DNA from: Hymenobacter sp. PAMC 26628
GTDB taxonomy: Bacteria; Bacteroidota; Bacteroidia; Cytophagales; Hymenobacteraceae
Reading direction: 5' to 3'
DNA: 64,000 nt
Assembly (NCBI RefSeq): GCF_001562275.1
Contig: NZ_CP014304.1
Span: 3,906,001-3,970,000, forward strand
Shown here: piece by piece, positions 50,195 to 59,414 of the stretch
Layout of the letters: the number at the start of each line of letters is the position of its first letter
Position numbering within the stretch: position 1 is the first letter of the stretch
The notes under the pieces: model-generated
Seen by the model: the letters and a program-made list of their open reading frames with translations, nothing else
Databases searched by the model: none
Told to the model about the DNA's origin: nothing
Program-made: the position numbers and the translations under genes

Positions 50195-53100
50195 ATGCGT
50201 AACAAAGGACTTATTACCACGCTCACCATCATCATTGCGGTGATTTGCGGGTACCACCTGTTCCTGACCTACATCTCGAACGGGGTGCAGGACAAGGCCG
50301 TGGCCTACGCCACCACTGGCGGCAAGCTCAACGAGCTGAAGCGCCAGCACTACCTCGATTCGGTGTGGCGCGCGCCCGTGTTTGGGCCCCTCACCTACCG
50401 CCAGGTGCGCGAAAGCCAGCTCGGCGAAGGCCTCGACTTGAAGGGCGGCATGCACGTGACGTTGGAAGTATCGCCGGTGGAAATTGTGCGCGCCATGAGC
50501 GGCAACTCGAAGGACCCGGCTTTCAACACCGCCTTGGCCCAGGCCCAGGAAGCGCAGAAGGTGAACTCCGGTACGCCGTTCACCACACTGTTTGGGCAGG
50601 ACTACCAGCGCCTGGCCCCCAGCAAGCCGCTGGCCACCATCTTCGCCAACACCACTAACAAAAGCCGCGGCATCGACATCAACTCGACCAACGAGAAGGT
50701 GATTGCCGCCATTAACAAGGAAGTGGAAGAGGCCATCGACCGCTCCTTCAACATCCTGCGCACCCGCGTGGACAAGTTCGGCGTGAACCAGCCCAGCATC
50801 CAGCGCGTGAAGGGCACCGGCCGCCTCCAGATTGAATTGCCCGGCGTCGACAACCCCGAGCGCGTGCGCAAGCTGCTGCAAGGCCAGGCCAAGCTGGAGT
50901 TCTGGGAAGTGTGGGCCCAGCAGGAAGTGGGCCCCTACCTGGTGCAGCTCGACCAAGCCTTGGCTACGAAAGAGAAAGCCGAAGCCGCCGCCAAAACCCC
51001 GGCCGCTGCCGGGGCCCCCGCTGCCGCTGCCACGGCCACCGCGGGCGACACCACCTCGCTAGCCGCCCAGCTGGCCAAGAAGAACCCCGCTGCCAAAGGT
51101 GCTGGCGCCGACTCGGCCACTGCTTCGCAAAAAGTGGGGCCCCTGGCCCGCTTGCTCACCATGCCCGGCCGCCTGGGCGTGGCCCTGCGCGACACCGCCC
51201 GCATGAACGCCCTGCTGCGCAGCCCCGAAGCCAAAGCCATTCTGCCTCCCAACCTGGCCCTGCTCTGGAGCGTGAAGCCCACCGTGGTTGACCGCCAGGA
51301 GTACTTGGAGCTGAACCCCATCAAGAAAACCCGCGACGGCCAGGCCCCCGTGGCCGGCGAAGTGGTGGCCGACGCCCGCCAGGACTACGACCAGAGCGGC
51401 CACCCCGAGGTGAGCATGAGCATGAACCCAAGCGGCGCCAAAAAGTGGCAGCGCATGACGGCCGCCAACATCGGCCGCCAGGTGGGCATCGTGCTTGATG
51501 ACTACGTGTACTCCGACCCCGTGGTACAGGGCGAAATCGCCGGCGGCAACACCAGCATCTCGGGCAACTTCTCCATCGAAGAAGCCCAGGACTTGGCCAA
51601 CGTGCTGAAGGCCGGCAAGCTGCCCGCCCCTACCCGCATCGTGGAAGAAGCCGTGGTGGGCCCCTCGCTGGGCAAGGAAGCCATCAACCAGGGCCTGTAT
51701 TCGTCGCTGGCCGGCTTGCTGATCATCATGGCCTTCATGGCCGTGTACTACGGCCGCGCCGGCCTGGTGGCCGATGCTGCCCTGCTCTTCAACATGTTCT
51801 TGATTCTGGGCGTGCTGGCCGCGTTCCAGACCGCCCTCACCCTGCCCGGCATCGCGGGCCTGATTCTGGTCATTGCCTCGTCGGTGGATGCCAACGTGCT
51901 GATTTTTGAGCGTATTCGCGAGGAGCTCAACCACGGCCATAACCTGACCGACGCCATCAACGCCGGCTACTCGCGCGCCTTCTCGGCCATCTTCGACTCG
52001 AACGTGACCACGATGCTCATCGCCGTGATTCTGGGCTTCTTCGGCACCGGCCCGGTGCAGAACTTCGCCATCACGCTCGGCATCGGCGTGCTCACCTCGT
52101 TCCTGTCGGCCGTATTCGTGTCGCGCCTCATCATCGAGGCCTTGGTGAAAGGCAAGGAAATCAGCAAAATCTCCTTCTCGACCTTCCTCTCGCGCAACTT
52201 GTTCCAGAACGTGAACTTCGATATCGTGGGCAAGCGCAAAATCGCCTACATCTTTTCGTCGGCCGTCATCGTCATCGGCTTCGTGCTGATGTACCTGCAA
52301 GGGGGCCCCAACCTGGGCGTGGACTTCACCGGCGGCCGCGCCTACGTCATCGACTTCAACAAGAACATGGTGGCCTCCGACGTGGCCAACCAGCTACGCC
52401 CCGCCTTCAAAAGCGCGGGCATCGAGGTGAAGCAGTACGGGGCCCCCACCCGCCTGCGCGTGACCACCAGCTACCTCGCCACCGACGAAAGCCAGACCGC
52501 GGATAAAACCGTACTCACGGCCCTCAACCAGGGCTTGAGCAAGTTCAGCGCCGACGCGCCGGCCATCAAGTCCACTTCCAAAGTGGGCGCCACCATCGCC
52601 GACGACATCAAGCGCACCTCGGTGCTGAGCCTGGGCCTGACGCTGCTGGGCATCTTCGTGTACGTGCTCTTCCGCTTCGAGAAGTGGCAGTATTCAATGG
52701 CGGCCGTTATCGCGCTGTTCCACGATGCGCTGCTGGTCATCGCCTCCTACCCAATTGCCCGCGCCTTTGGAGTGAACTATGAGATGGACCAGATTTTCGT
52801 GGCCGCCGTGCTCTCCATCATCGGCTTCTCGATGAACGACACAGTGGTGATTTACGACCGGGTGCGCGAGTACCTGCGCGAGAATCCCAAGCTAACATTT
52901 GCCCAAGTGGTGAACCCGGCGCTGAACTCGACCTTCTCGCGGACGATGATTACGTTCACGACCGTTTTCCTGGTGGTTTTGGTGCTGTATATCTTTGGCG
53001 GTGAGACGCTTCGCTCGTTTTCGTTTGCCATGATGATTGGCATCATCTTCGGCACGTATTCGTCGCTGTTCATCGCTACGCCCATCATTCTGGATACCTA

Positions 53101-53197
53101 CGGGAAGAAGGAAGAGCGCGAGCGCCTTGCCGCGGGCGAGGACGTAGTGGACCTGACCGGCGGCACGCCCAAGCTGAGCCGCAGCACGGTAGGCTAG
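50195..53197 (+). CDS. secDF: Protein translocase subunit SecDF (fused)
   Basis: 1000 residues, SecD and SecF in one chain as usual for Bacteroidota. LGEGLDLKGGMHVTLEV starts the first periplasmic domain. A low-complexity Ala/Lys insert (KEKAEAAAKTPAAAGAPAAAA) follows. The SecD membrane part includes GIAGLILVIASSVDANVLIFERIREEL, and SecF begins at NVNFDIVGKRKIAYIFSS with SIIGFSMNDTVVIYDRVRE. SecDF uses proton motive force to complete Sec-dependent export. It begins about 160 bases after the hypothetical gene and ends with TAGGGCCCC and a terminator. Confidence 0.98.
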   Translation: MRNKGLITTLTIIIAVICGYHLFLTYISNGVQDKAVAYATTGGKLNELKRQHYLDSVWRAPVFGPLTYRQVRESQLGEGLDLKGGMHVTLEVSPVEIVRAMSGNSKDPAFNTALAQAQEAQKVNSGTPFTTLFGQDYQRLAPSKPLATIFANTTNKSRGIDINSTNEKVIAAINKEVEEAIDRSFNILRTRVDKFGVNQPSIQRVKGTGRLQIELPGVDNPERVRKLLQGQAKLEFWEVWAQQEVGPYLVQLDQALATKEKAEAAAKTPAAAGAPAAAATATAGDTTSLAAQLAKKNPAAKGAGADSATASQKVGPLARLLTMPGRLGVALRDTARMNALLRSPEAKAILPPNLALLWSVKPTVVDRQEYLELNPIKKTRDGQAPVAGEVVADARQDYDQSGHPEVSMSMNPSGAKKWQRMTAANIGRQVGIVLDDYVYSDPVVQGEIAGGNTSISGNFSIEEAQDLANVLKAGKLPAPTRIVEEAVVGPSLGKEAINQGLYSSLAGLLIIMAFMAVYYGRAGLVADAALLFNMFLILGVLAAFQTALTLPGIAGLILVIASSVDANVLIFERIREELNHGHNLTDAINAGYSRAFSAIFDSNVTTMLIAVILGFFGTGPVQNFAITLGIGVLTSFLSAVFVSRLIIEALVKGKEISKISFSTFLSRNLFQNVNFDIVGKRKIAYIFSSAVIVIGFVLMYLQGGPNLGVDFTGGRAYVIDFNKNMVASDVANQLRPAFKSAGIEVKQYGAPTRLRVTTSYLATDESQTADKTVLTALNQGLSKFSADAPAIKSTSKVGATIADDIKRTSVLSLGLTLLGIFVYVLFRFEKWQYSMAAVIALFHDALLVIASYPIARAFGVNYEMDQIFVAAVLSIIGFSMNDTVVIYDRVREYLRENPKLTFAQVVNPALNSTFSRTMITFTTVFLVVLVLYIFGGETLRSFSFAMMIGIIFGTYSSLFIATPIILDTYGKKEERERLAAGEDVVDLTGGTPKLSRSTVG

Positions 53198-53252
53198 GGC
53201 CCCGGGCGGGTTTTCTTGGGGCCCCGCCCCTGCCCTTCCCGCATTTGCAGAG

Positions 53253-53280
53253 AGCCCGGCCCCAGTGGCCGGGCTTTTTT
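53253..53280 (+). terminator. secDF terminator
   Basis: A 9-bp GC stem (53253-53261 with 53267-53275), 5-base loop, and a six-T run. Confidence 0.85.
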
Positions 53281-53457
53281 GCGTTTTGGCTTTTGCTAAT
53301 ACCGCATCAACGGATTGGGTAAGCTTTTGATTTAACCCGCCATTGCCCAGAAATCCTTGTGCAGCCCTTGTTTCTTCAGTTGCCCTGCCGGCAACTTGGA
53401 CTTCGGCTTTGCCATGGCCCGCAACTTCACTATTCGGCCCCGTTGGGGCCCATTATA

Positions 53458-53499
53458 CGCAAAAAAGCCGCTCCCAGGTTAAGGAGCGGCCTTTTTGCG
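53458..53499 (-). terminator. Terminator of the NifU-domain gene
   Basis: Arms 53458-53474 and 53483-53499 pair over 17 positions with one mismatch. The T-run is on the minus strand, 11 bases past the stop. Confidence 0.85.
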
Positions 53500-53509
53500 T
53501 TTGGTTTGC

Positions 53510-54112
53510 TTACACCAAAATGCCTTCGGCGACGACGCTTTGCACTTCGGGCACCATGCGCTTGAGCAGGTTCTCGATGCCCGACTTCAGCGTGACGGTG
53601 GCCGAAGGGCAGCCCGAGCACGAGCCTTGCAGGTTCACGGTCACGACGCCTTCGTGGTAGCTTTTGAAGGTGATGTTGCCCCCGTCCTGCTCCACAGCGG
53701 GGCGCACGTAGTTGTCGAGCAGGTCGATGATTTTCTGGGCCGTTTGGCCTTCCTGGGCGGTAGGGTCGCCAGCGGTGGCGGCTTGGGCGGCCTTTTGCTC
53801 GGCGGCGGGGTCAACGGTGAACAAGGGGCCCCCAGCCTCCACGTAGCCCTTCAGGAACTGGCGCAGCTCGGGGATGAGCTGCGTCCAGGCCAAATCGGGA
53901 TGGGTTTTGGTGACGGTGACGAAGTTTTGGGCAATGAACACGCGGCCTACGTAGTCGAACCCGAACAGCTCCTGGGCCACGGGCGAGTTGGCAGCGGCCT
54001 CCAGCGTCGGGTAATCCACGCTCACGCCGTCGGCGAGGAGCTGCTGGTTGAGGACGAATTTCATGCTCTCCGGATTCGGCGAGGCTTCGGCGTAAATGGA
54101 TACGGCGGACAT
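53510..54112 (-). CDS. NifU-domain Fe-S scaffold protein (Nfu type)
   Basis: 200 residues in two domains. The N-terminal Nfu_N domain begins IYAEASPNPESMKFVLNQ. The C-terminal NifU-like domain has Cys165 and Cys168 in GSCSGCPSAT, the cluster-binding pair. Between them lies an Ala/Gln/Glu-rich linker. It carries and delivers Fe-S clusters to apoproteins. A consensus -7 box is upstream, and the gene is monocistronic. Confidence 0.94.
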   Translation of the reverse strand: MSAVSIYAEASPNPESMKFVLNQQLLADGVSVDYPTLEAAANSPVAQELFGFDYVGRVFIAQNFVTVTKTHPDLAWTQLIPELRQFLKGYVEAGGPLFTVDPAAEQKAAQAATAGDPTAQEGQTAQKIIDLLDNYVRPAVEQDGGNITFKSYHEGVVTVNLQGSCSGCPSATVTLKSGIENLLKRMVPEVQSVVAEGILV

Positions 54113-54187
54113 GGCGGTAAGGAATTGACTGTGCGAGGGAAGAGCCCCAGGGGCGGCACTACAACAGCGCCGGAACCGGAGAGGTTA

Positions 54188-54195
54188 CAAAGGTA
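54188..54195 (-). promoter_or_regulatory. -7 box (TACCTTTG) for the NifU-domain gene
   Basis: An exact TAnnTTTG match on the minus strand, 75 bases before the ATG. Confidence 0.55.
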
Positions 54196-54272
54196 ATACA
54201 GCGGCGCAGCTCCTCTTGCTAAGGTATTCTTAATTAGTCTAATTAAAGATAGCGCGTATCACCCAATTTAAT

Positions 54273-55352
54273 TTACAGCTTGTTGCTGCGGGCGCGCAGC
54301 AGCAAGTCGGCCAGCACGAGGTGGGTCATGGCTTCCACGATGGGCACGGCGCGGGGCAGTACGCAGGGGTCGTGGCGGCCGCGGCCGGCCAGCGTCACGG
54401 CTTCACCGGCTTGGTTGACGGTGGGCTGGGGCTGGAGGATGGTGGCCACGGGCTTGAATGCCACCCGGAAGTAGACGTCCTGGCCGTTGGAAATGCCGCC
54501 CTGGCTGCCGCCACTGCGGTTGGTGCGGGTGGCGATGCGGCCGGCTTCATCGGTGTAAAACTCGTCGTTGTGCTGCGAGCCGGCCAGCTTCGTGCCCTCG
54601 AAGCCCGAGCCGAACTCGAAGCCCTTCACGGCATTGATGCTGAGCAAAGCGTGGCCCAGCACGGCGGGCAGCTTGTCGAATACCGGCTCGCCGAGGCCCG
54701 CCGGCACGCCGGTGGCCACGCCCGTGATAACGCCGCCCACGGTGTCGTGCGCGTCGCGCGCGGCCCGGATGCGGTCCTCCATGCGGGCCGCGGTGGCGGG
54801 GTCGGGGCAGCGCACGAGGTTGGTATCAATCAGGCCCAGGTCCAATTCCTTGTAACCCACGGGCACCTCGATTTCGCCCACGGCCGACACATAGGCCTGC
54901 ACCCGCACCCCAAAGTGCGCCAGCAACTGCGCAGCTACGGCCCCAGCGGCCACGCGGGCGGCCGTTTCGCGGGCCGAACTGCGGCCCCCGCCGCGGTGGT
55001 CGCGGCGGCCATACTTGGCGTCGTAGGTGTAGTCGGCGTGGCTGGGGCGGTAAGCCTGCGCGATGTGCGAATAGTCGTCGGAGCGCTGGTCGGCGTTGGG
55101 GATAAACAGGCTGATGGGCGTGCCAGTGGTCAGGCCCTCAAACAGGCCCGACTGGATTTGCACGCGGTCGGCCTCGTTGCGGGGCGTGGTCAGGTCGCTT
55201 TGGCCGGGCCGGCGGCGGTCCAGCGCAGCTTGGATGTGCGCCGCGTCCACGGCCAGGCCGGCCGGGCAGCCGTCGATAATTACCCCAATACCAGTGCCGT
55301 GCGACTCGCCGAAGGTGGTGATGCGAAAAAGGGTACCGAAAGTGTTGGACAT
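54273..55352 (-). CDS. aroC: Chorismate synthase
   Basis: 359 residues from MSNTFGTLFRITTFGESHG, the first family signature. DYTYDAKYGRRDHRGGGRSSARETAARVAAGA and SGGSQGGISNGQDV are the other two. It converts EPSP to chorismate with reduced FMN, the last shikimate step. The start at 55352 gives the standard length, and the open frame upstream is unrelated. It is 61 bases after batD on the same strand. Confidence 0.97.
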   Translation of the reverse strand: MSNTFGTLFRITTFGESHGTGIGVIIDGCPAGLAVDAAHIQAALDRRRPGQSDLTTPRNEADRVQIQSGLFEGLTTGTPISLFIPNADQRSDDYSHIAQAYRPSHADYTYDAKYGRRDHRGGGRSSARETAARVAAGAVAAQLLAHFGVRVQAYVSAVGEIEVPVGYKELDLGLIDTNLVRCPDPATAARMEDRIRAARDAHDTVGGVITGVATGVPAGLGEPVFDKLPAVLGHALLSINAVKGFEFGSGFEGTKLAGSQHNDEFYTDEAGRIATRTNRSGGSQGGISNGQDVYFRVAFKPVATILQPQPTVNQAGEAVTLAGRGRHDPCVLPRAVPIVEAMTHLVLADLLLRARSNKL

Positions 55353-55413
55353 GGGCAAACGAAACGAAAAAGCGAACAAAAAGCAACGAGCCGGCAAGTT
55401 CGCGGGAAAATCA

Positions 55414-56916
55414 TCAGCCGCTGCGCCGCCGGGCCTGCCACCAACCAGCGGTGGCCAGGCCCAGCAGCGCCACCAGCAGGCCCCCAGCGTAACGTCGCGC
55501 CTGGCCATAGGCGTCGAGGGGCTGCCAAACGGTATCGGCGCGGGCAATGGCGGGGCCATAAAACGGGTCAGCGGGAGCCGCATTGGCTACCGCGGGGGCC
55601 AGCGCAGCCGCCGGGGCTCCAGCTCGAATCTGGAGGCGCAGGGCCGAGCGCAGCGTGTCGTAGCGCCCCGTCACGGGGTCGAATACGGCCAGTTGCAAAA
55701 GGCTATCGAGCGGCAGGGGCCCCGGCCGCTGGGGCACCAGCCGGTAGCGAAACAGCTTGCGGCCGCCCCCGCCGGGCAGGGGTTCGTCGCGCACCTCGGG
55801 GCCGTACACGGCCAGCCCGGGCCGCGGGGCCAGCACCGGCGGCGGCAGGGCCCCCAGGTTGCCACGCCCCTCCACCCCAAACGTGTAGCCGAACACCTGC
55901 CCCGCCGCAAACTCGGTGCGGCTAATGGACTCGCGCAGCTGGTAGTGGCCCACGGCCGCTGGGGGGCCCCCACCGCGCCGCGCCGGCAGCGGGCGCACGG
56001 CCACAGCCAGGGCCGGGGCCAAGTAAGTTTTGTATTGGGCCAAGCGGCCGTCCACGCCCGGTTCGGGCTTTTTTAGGAGGCGGAACTTGGTCATCGTCAG
56101 GGCCAGGGGCGGGAAGCGCAGGGGCTGGGCCGTGAGCGGGTAATAAGTGGTTTCGGCCAGCCGGAAGCGCAGCAGCAGCTCGCCGCCGCGGCGCACGGTA
56201 TCGGGCAGCACCCGCTGCTCGGCAGCGGGCACTTCCCAGGCCGTGGTTTGGCGCAGCTGGCCGATGAGGCGCGGCAGCTGGTCGTCGAAATCATGGAAGG
56301 CCAGCACTGCCTGGTCGGCAGGCCGTAGGTAAAACGACAGCGCCACGCGCACGCCCTCGCCCACATACACCTGCCGCCGGTCGGCCTCCAGGGCCAGGGC
56401 CCCACGGTCGGGCACATCCAAGTACAGGGTGGGCTTGGGCTTGCCAAATAGCTGATCGAGGGCCCCCACGCCTTGTAGAGGCGCAGTGCCAGCGGCCGGG
56501 GCCCTGGCGGGGGGCAGTGCCACCACGGCCGGGCCCACGTGCACAGTGCCGCCGCCGCTACGCACCCGCACCCCATTCACCATCAGTTGAAACGGTTTTA
56601 TGGCGTAGTCGCCCTCACCATAGGGCGCGTAGCGCTGCGTGAGCGTCAGCTCGGTGAAGCGCTGGCCCGCCACAATCTGGGTGGTGGTGGTGCTGGTTTT
56701 GCCGGCTTTTTTAAAGCCTTCGAGGTCGGGGAAACCGGAGTAGTCGGCGAGTGCTTCCCCACGCAGCCGAAATGCCAGGGTATAGGTGCCCGTGATAGGC
56801 ACGCTGGCTGGGCCGGGTACCAGCACCACCCGGGGCCCCTCGGGCTGCGCCCAGGCCGTAAAATTCGCCGATAGCAAAAAAATAATAGTTAAAAATTGGA
56901 GGCCAATCATTTTCAA
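55414..56916 (-). CDS. batD: BatD family protein
   Basis: 500 residues. A signal peptide (LTIIFLLSANFTAWA) is followed by beta-rich repeats with the BatD pattern: YTLAFRLRGE, TTTTQIVAGQRFTELTLTQRYAPYGEGDYAIKPF, then VRVALSFYLRP. A single C-terminal helix (YAGGLLVALLGLATAGWW) ends in basic residues. BatD is usually found with batA, batB, batC and batE and with an AAA MoxR ATPase, in clusters linked to stress or aerotolerance. None of these partners is in the window, so this is an orphan copy. An alternative start is the Met two codons later. Confidence 0.85.
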   Translation of the reverse strand: MKMIGLQFLTIIFLLSANFTAWAQPEGPRVVLVPGPASVPITGTYTLAFRLRGEALADYSGFPDLEGFKKAGKTSTTTTQIVAGQRFTELTLTQRYAPYGEGDYAIKPFQLMVNGVRVRSGGGTVHVGPAVVALPPARAPAAGTAPLQGVGALDQLFGKPKPTLYLDVPDRGALALEADRRQVYVGEGVRVALSFYLRPADQAVLAFHDFDDQLPRLIGQLRQTTAWEVPAAEQRVLPDTVRRGGELLLRFRLAETTYYPLTAQPLRFPPLALTMTKFRLLKKPEPGVDGRLAQYKTYLAPALAVAVRPLPARRGGGPPAAVGHYQLRESISRTEFAAGQVFGYTFGVEGRGNLGALPPPVLAPRPGLAVYGPEVRDEPLPGGGGRKLFRYRLVPQRPGPLPLDSLLQLAVFDPVTGRYDTLRSALRLQIRAGAPAAALAPAVANAAPADPFYGPAIARADTVWQPLDAYGQARRYAGGLLVALLGLATAGWWQARRRSG

Positions 56917-57190
56917 CGTCTTTTTAATCTCTACGTTATGTGACCCCTAAAATGGCCTAAATCATTGACTAGGCCTGCGATAGCACGAAACTAACAGCAT
57001 AGGATTAAACCAAGAACAAAATAATTTAGGTAAAAACACAATCCTTGCGATAAGCCCGCCCGTATCTAGCTCACGAACGCCTCAGGCGCCTGGTATTTTG
57101 CGTGTTTACTTTGCACAAGACCCAGATTACGCTAGAGTGACGGGCACTGAAAATTCACTTATTTATTTTTTACCACTTTCATTTTTCACC

Positions 57191-57940
57191 ATGTCCCAAC
57201 ACTCCCAAGTAGGCGGCCAGGACGAGCTAATCACCGCCAAGCCGCTGTACACGCCCATCAAACGGCGTTCGTTCTTTATGTATGCCGGTGCCACCGCCGG
57301 TGCTACTGCGCTGATATTGGCCGGCTGCTCAAAAGACGATACCACTAACAATGCGCCCACACCCACACCAGGTGGTACGGGAGCATCGGTAAGCCTAGGA
57401 TCAGGCGATGTAGGTGTATTGAACTATGCATATGCGTTGGAACAGCTCGAGGCTGCTTTTTATGCTCAGGTGGTGAAGACACCTGCTGGCGACTTCCAAG
57501 GTAGCGAGCTAGCTTACTTTACGCAGGTGGCGGCTCATGAGGCCATTCACCGCGACTTTTTTAAAGCTGCTATTAACCGTGATGCTCCCGGCAAAGCAAT
57601 TCCCGGCCTAACTCCGAACTTCACCAGCATTGATTTTACCAAGCGTGCAGGCGTTTTGGGAGCTGCGAAAGCTTTTGAAGATTTGGGCGTGGCTGCTTAC
57701 AACGGTGCCGGCAAACTTATTAAAACGGCGGCTTATTTGGTAATAGCCGGTCAGATTGTGTCAGTGGAAGCTCGTCACGCTGCCTACGTACGCGACTTGA
57801 TTGCTCCGGGCTCGTTCGCCGCTGACGACCAAGTAAATCCAATGAATGGCCTTGACATGGCGATGATGCCGGTTGACGTTATCAAAGCTGCTGGTGGTTT
57901 CGTCATGGAAAAGCTTGACGCCAGCATGGTTGGCATGTAA
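57191..57940 (+). CDS. Ferritin-like domain protein with Tat-like lipoprotein signal
   Basis: 249 residues. KRRSFFMYAGATAGATALILAGCSKDD combines a twin-arginine pair with a lipobox Cys, so export by Tat and lipidation are plausible. The Ferritin_2 (PF13668) helices follow: DVGVLNYAYALEQLEAAFYAQV, TQVAAHEAIHRDFFKAAI, and IVSVEARHAAYVRDLI. Glu and His in E-x-x-H positions could bind a di-iron site. Codon choice is T-richer (GGT, GCT, CGT) than in neighbours, suggesting high expression or separate origin. It is followed 33 bases later by a second ferritin-like gene. Confidence 0.9.
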   Translation: MSQHSQVGGQDELITAKPLYTPIKRRSFFMYAGATAGATALILAGCSKDDTTNNAPTPTPGGTGASVSLGSGDVGVLNYAYALEQLEAAFYAQVVKTPAGDFQGSELAYFTQVAAHEAIHRDFFKAAINRDAPGKAIPGLTPNFTSIDFTKRAGVLGAAKAFEDLGVAAYNGAGKLIKTAAYLVIAGQIVSVEARHAAYVRDLIAPGSFAADDQVNPMNGLDMAMMPVDVIKAAGGFVMEKLDASMVGM

Positions 57941-57973
57941 TTCCTTCTCTTTCACTTGTCATTAATTTCTGTT

Positions 57974-58861
57974 ATGAATTTTTTCAAAATAATCGACCAA
58001 CTCGCGGAGGTGGATGCTGACGTACTGGACCGTTTTGATTCGCGTCGCGCCGTTTTTGGTTCACTTGGTACCCTTGCCAAACGTTCGGCGTTGGCAGCTA
58101 CACCTTTATTTTTGGGTGCCTTGTTTCAGAAAGCCTATGCTGGCACTACTTCTACCCCGGTAGATGTGTTGCAGTATGCGTTGACTTTAGAATTGTTCGA
58201 GCAGGACTTCTACAAGAAAGTGCAGGCTTCTTCTCAGTATATGGGTGCTGCAGCCGCTGACAAAGCAGCTATAGACCAGATTAAGAAGCATGAAGACTCG
58301 CACGTCACCTTGTTGAGTGGGACCATCAAGTCCCTCGGTGGTACTCCGGTAACCGGCGTAACGTTTAAAGCATCAGTGTTTGCTACTTTGGCCACTTTTA
58401 ACGGCGGAACATACGCTACTAGCCAACTCGGCATTGCCCAATTGCTAGAAGACACTGGGGTACGCGCTTATAAAGGCCGCGCCGGTGAATTACTCGGCAC
58501 CGACTTATTGACGGTAGCTCTGCAAATTCACTCGGTTGAAGCCCGCCATGCTTCGCACATCCGTACTATGCGCGGCCAACTTGCTTGGGTGAACCCAGGC
58601 GACGATGCTGCTGCACACCCTACATACACAAGCGGCGTTACCGGTCCCACCTCGACCACGTCGCCCTTTGGCTATGGTATTCCGGCTTACACTACCCCGA
58701 GCCCCACTGAAAACGGTAATACTACGCAATCGGGTGTACCCATCACTACGGGCTTAGGCGCAATGTACAGCGCTAGCGATGCCGCTGCGGCATTTGATGA
58801 ATACCTGCAAGCCGCTGAAGTACTTGACGCTTCACGCGCCGGTGGCTTAGTAGGTGCTTAA
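57974..58861 (+). CDS. Second ferritin-like domain exported protein
   Basis: 295 residues. SRRAVFGSLGTLAKRSALAATPLFLGALFQKAYA looks like a Tat-type signal. The Ferritin_2 domain has VLQYALTLELFEQDFYKKV, KKHEDSHVTLLSGTIKSLG and IHSVEARHASHIRTMRG, with the same E-x-x-H arrangement as its neighbour. The C-terminus is Thr/Pro/Gly-rich and then helical. Family members include desiccation-related proteins; the actual reaction is unknown. It shares the unusual codon use of the upstream gene, with which it forms an operon ending at a strong terminator. Confidence 0.9.
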   Translation: MNFFKIIDQLAEVDADVLDRFDSRRAVFGSLGTLAKRSALAATPLFLGALFQKAYAGTTSTPVDVLQYALTLELFEQDFYKKVQASSQYMGAAAADKAAIDQIKKHEDSHVTLLSGTIKSLGGTPVTGVTFKASVFATLATFNGGTYATSQLGIAQLLEDTGVRAYKGRAGELLGTDLLTVALQIHSVEARHASHIRTMRGQLAWVNPGDDAAAHPTYTSGVTGPTSTTSPFGYGIPAYTTPSPTENGNTTQSGVPITTGLGAMYSASDAAAAFDEYLQAAEVLDASRAGGLVGA

Positions 58862-58890
58862 CCAAACAACGTAGTTCCATTTTACAAATC

Positions 58891-58934
58891 AAAAACCGCC
58901 GGCCTCGCAATGCGCGAGGCCGGCGGTTTTTTTA
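58891..58934 (+). terminator. Terminator of the ferritin-like operon
   Basis: A perfect 18-bp stem (58891-58908 with 58914-58931), 5-base loop, and a long T-run, 30 bases past the stop. Confidence 0.92.
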
Positions 58935-59184
58935 AATGCATCCTATGCTAAGCTTTCACTCGTTATTAGCGGAAATCAGTCGCTACCAACCGCTAGGGCC
59001 CAACTGCATCTACAAAATTTGGGGGTTCACCGGCCTAAAAAGCAGCCTTGGCCGGTTTCCTTGCGTACTAGGGCACCGCAACCGTTGAGCACCGCGTTCC
59101 TACCCGAGCGATGGTGCTTTAGCTGATGTAACTTGTGTACGCGGCTGGCGGCTCTACCCTCCTTTCCCTAGCCCACCCACTACC
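58935..59184. other. Intergenic region with one long-loop inverted repeat
   Basis: No gene seen between the terminator and the 71-residue gene. ACCGGCC and GGCCGGT form a 7-bp inverted repeat near 59030-59060 with a 14-base loop and no T-run. No exact promoter box. Confidence 0.35.
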
Positions 59185-59400
59185 ATGCTCGAATATGCCA
59201 AAATCATCTTGCTAAAAGTTAGTTTTAGCAGATTGCTGTTTGAGAAAGAACTGCGCAAAGCGCTTAAAACCGTATTGCCGGCCGACCTGGCGCATTTCCG
59301 TACGTGGTGCTACGCCGAGTTTTCGCGGCTCTACCGCCGCGTGCTCAAGCGCGTGTTCCGGGCCCACGTGGGCCTGGGGCCCGCCCTCAGCGCCGCTTAG
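59185..59400 (+). CDS. Small conserved-type hypothetical protein
   Basis: 71 residues, MLEYAKIILLKVSFSRLLFEKELRKALKTVLPADL, then FRTWCYAEFSRLY and a basic helix. It looks like a compact helical protein that I recall as a recurrent small protein in Cytophagales, function unknown. No signal peptide. The stop is TAGGGCCCC. It converges with queG, 14 bases away. Confidence 0.75.
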   Translation: MLEYAKIILLKVSFSRLLFEKELRKALKTVLPADLAHFRTWCYAEFSRLYRRVLKRVFRAHVGLGPALSAA

Positions 59401-59414
59401 GGCCCCGGTGGACG

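Noticed and set aside
51059..52300. Minus-strand open frame of 413 codons inside secDF
   Set aside because: Entirely within secDF and dominated by His, Gly, Gln and Ala, as expected for its antisense frame.
54321..55925. Plus-strand open frame of 534 codons across aroC and batD
   Set aside because: Opposite to two clear genes; composition and lack of domains mark it as a shadow frame.
59030..59060. ACCGGCC/GGCCGGT inverted repeat considered as a terminator or small RNA
   Set aside because: Long loop, no T-run and no promoter box nearby, so no function can be supported.
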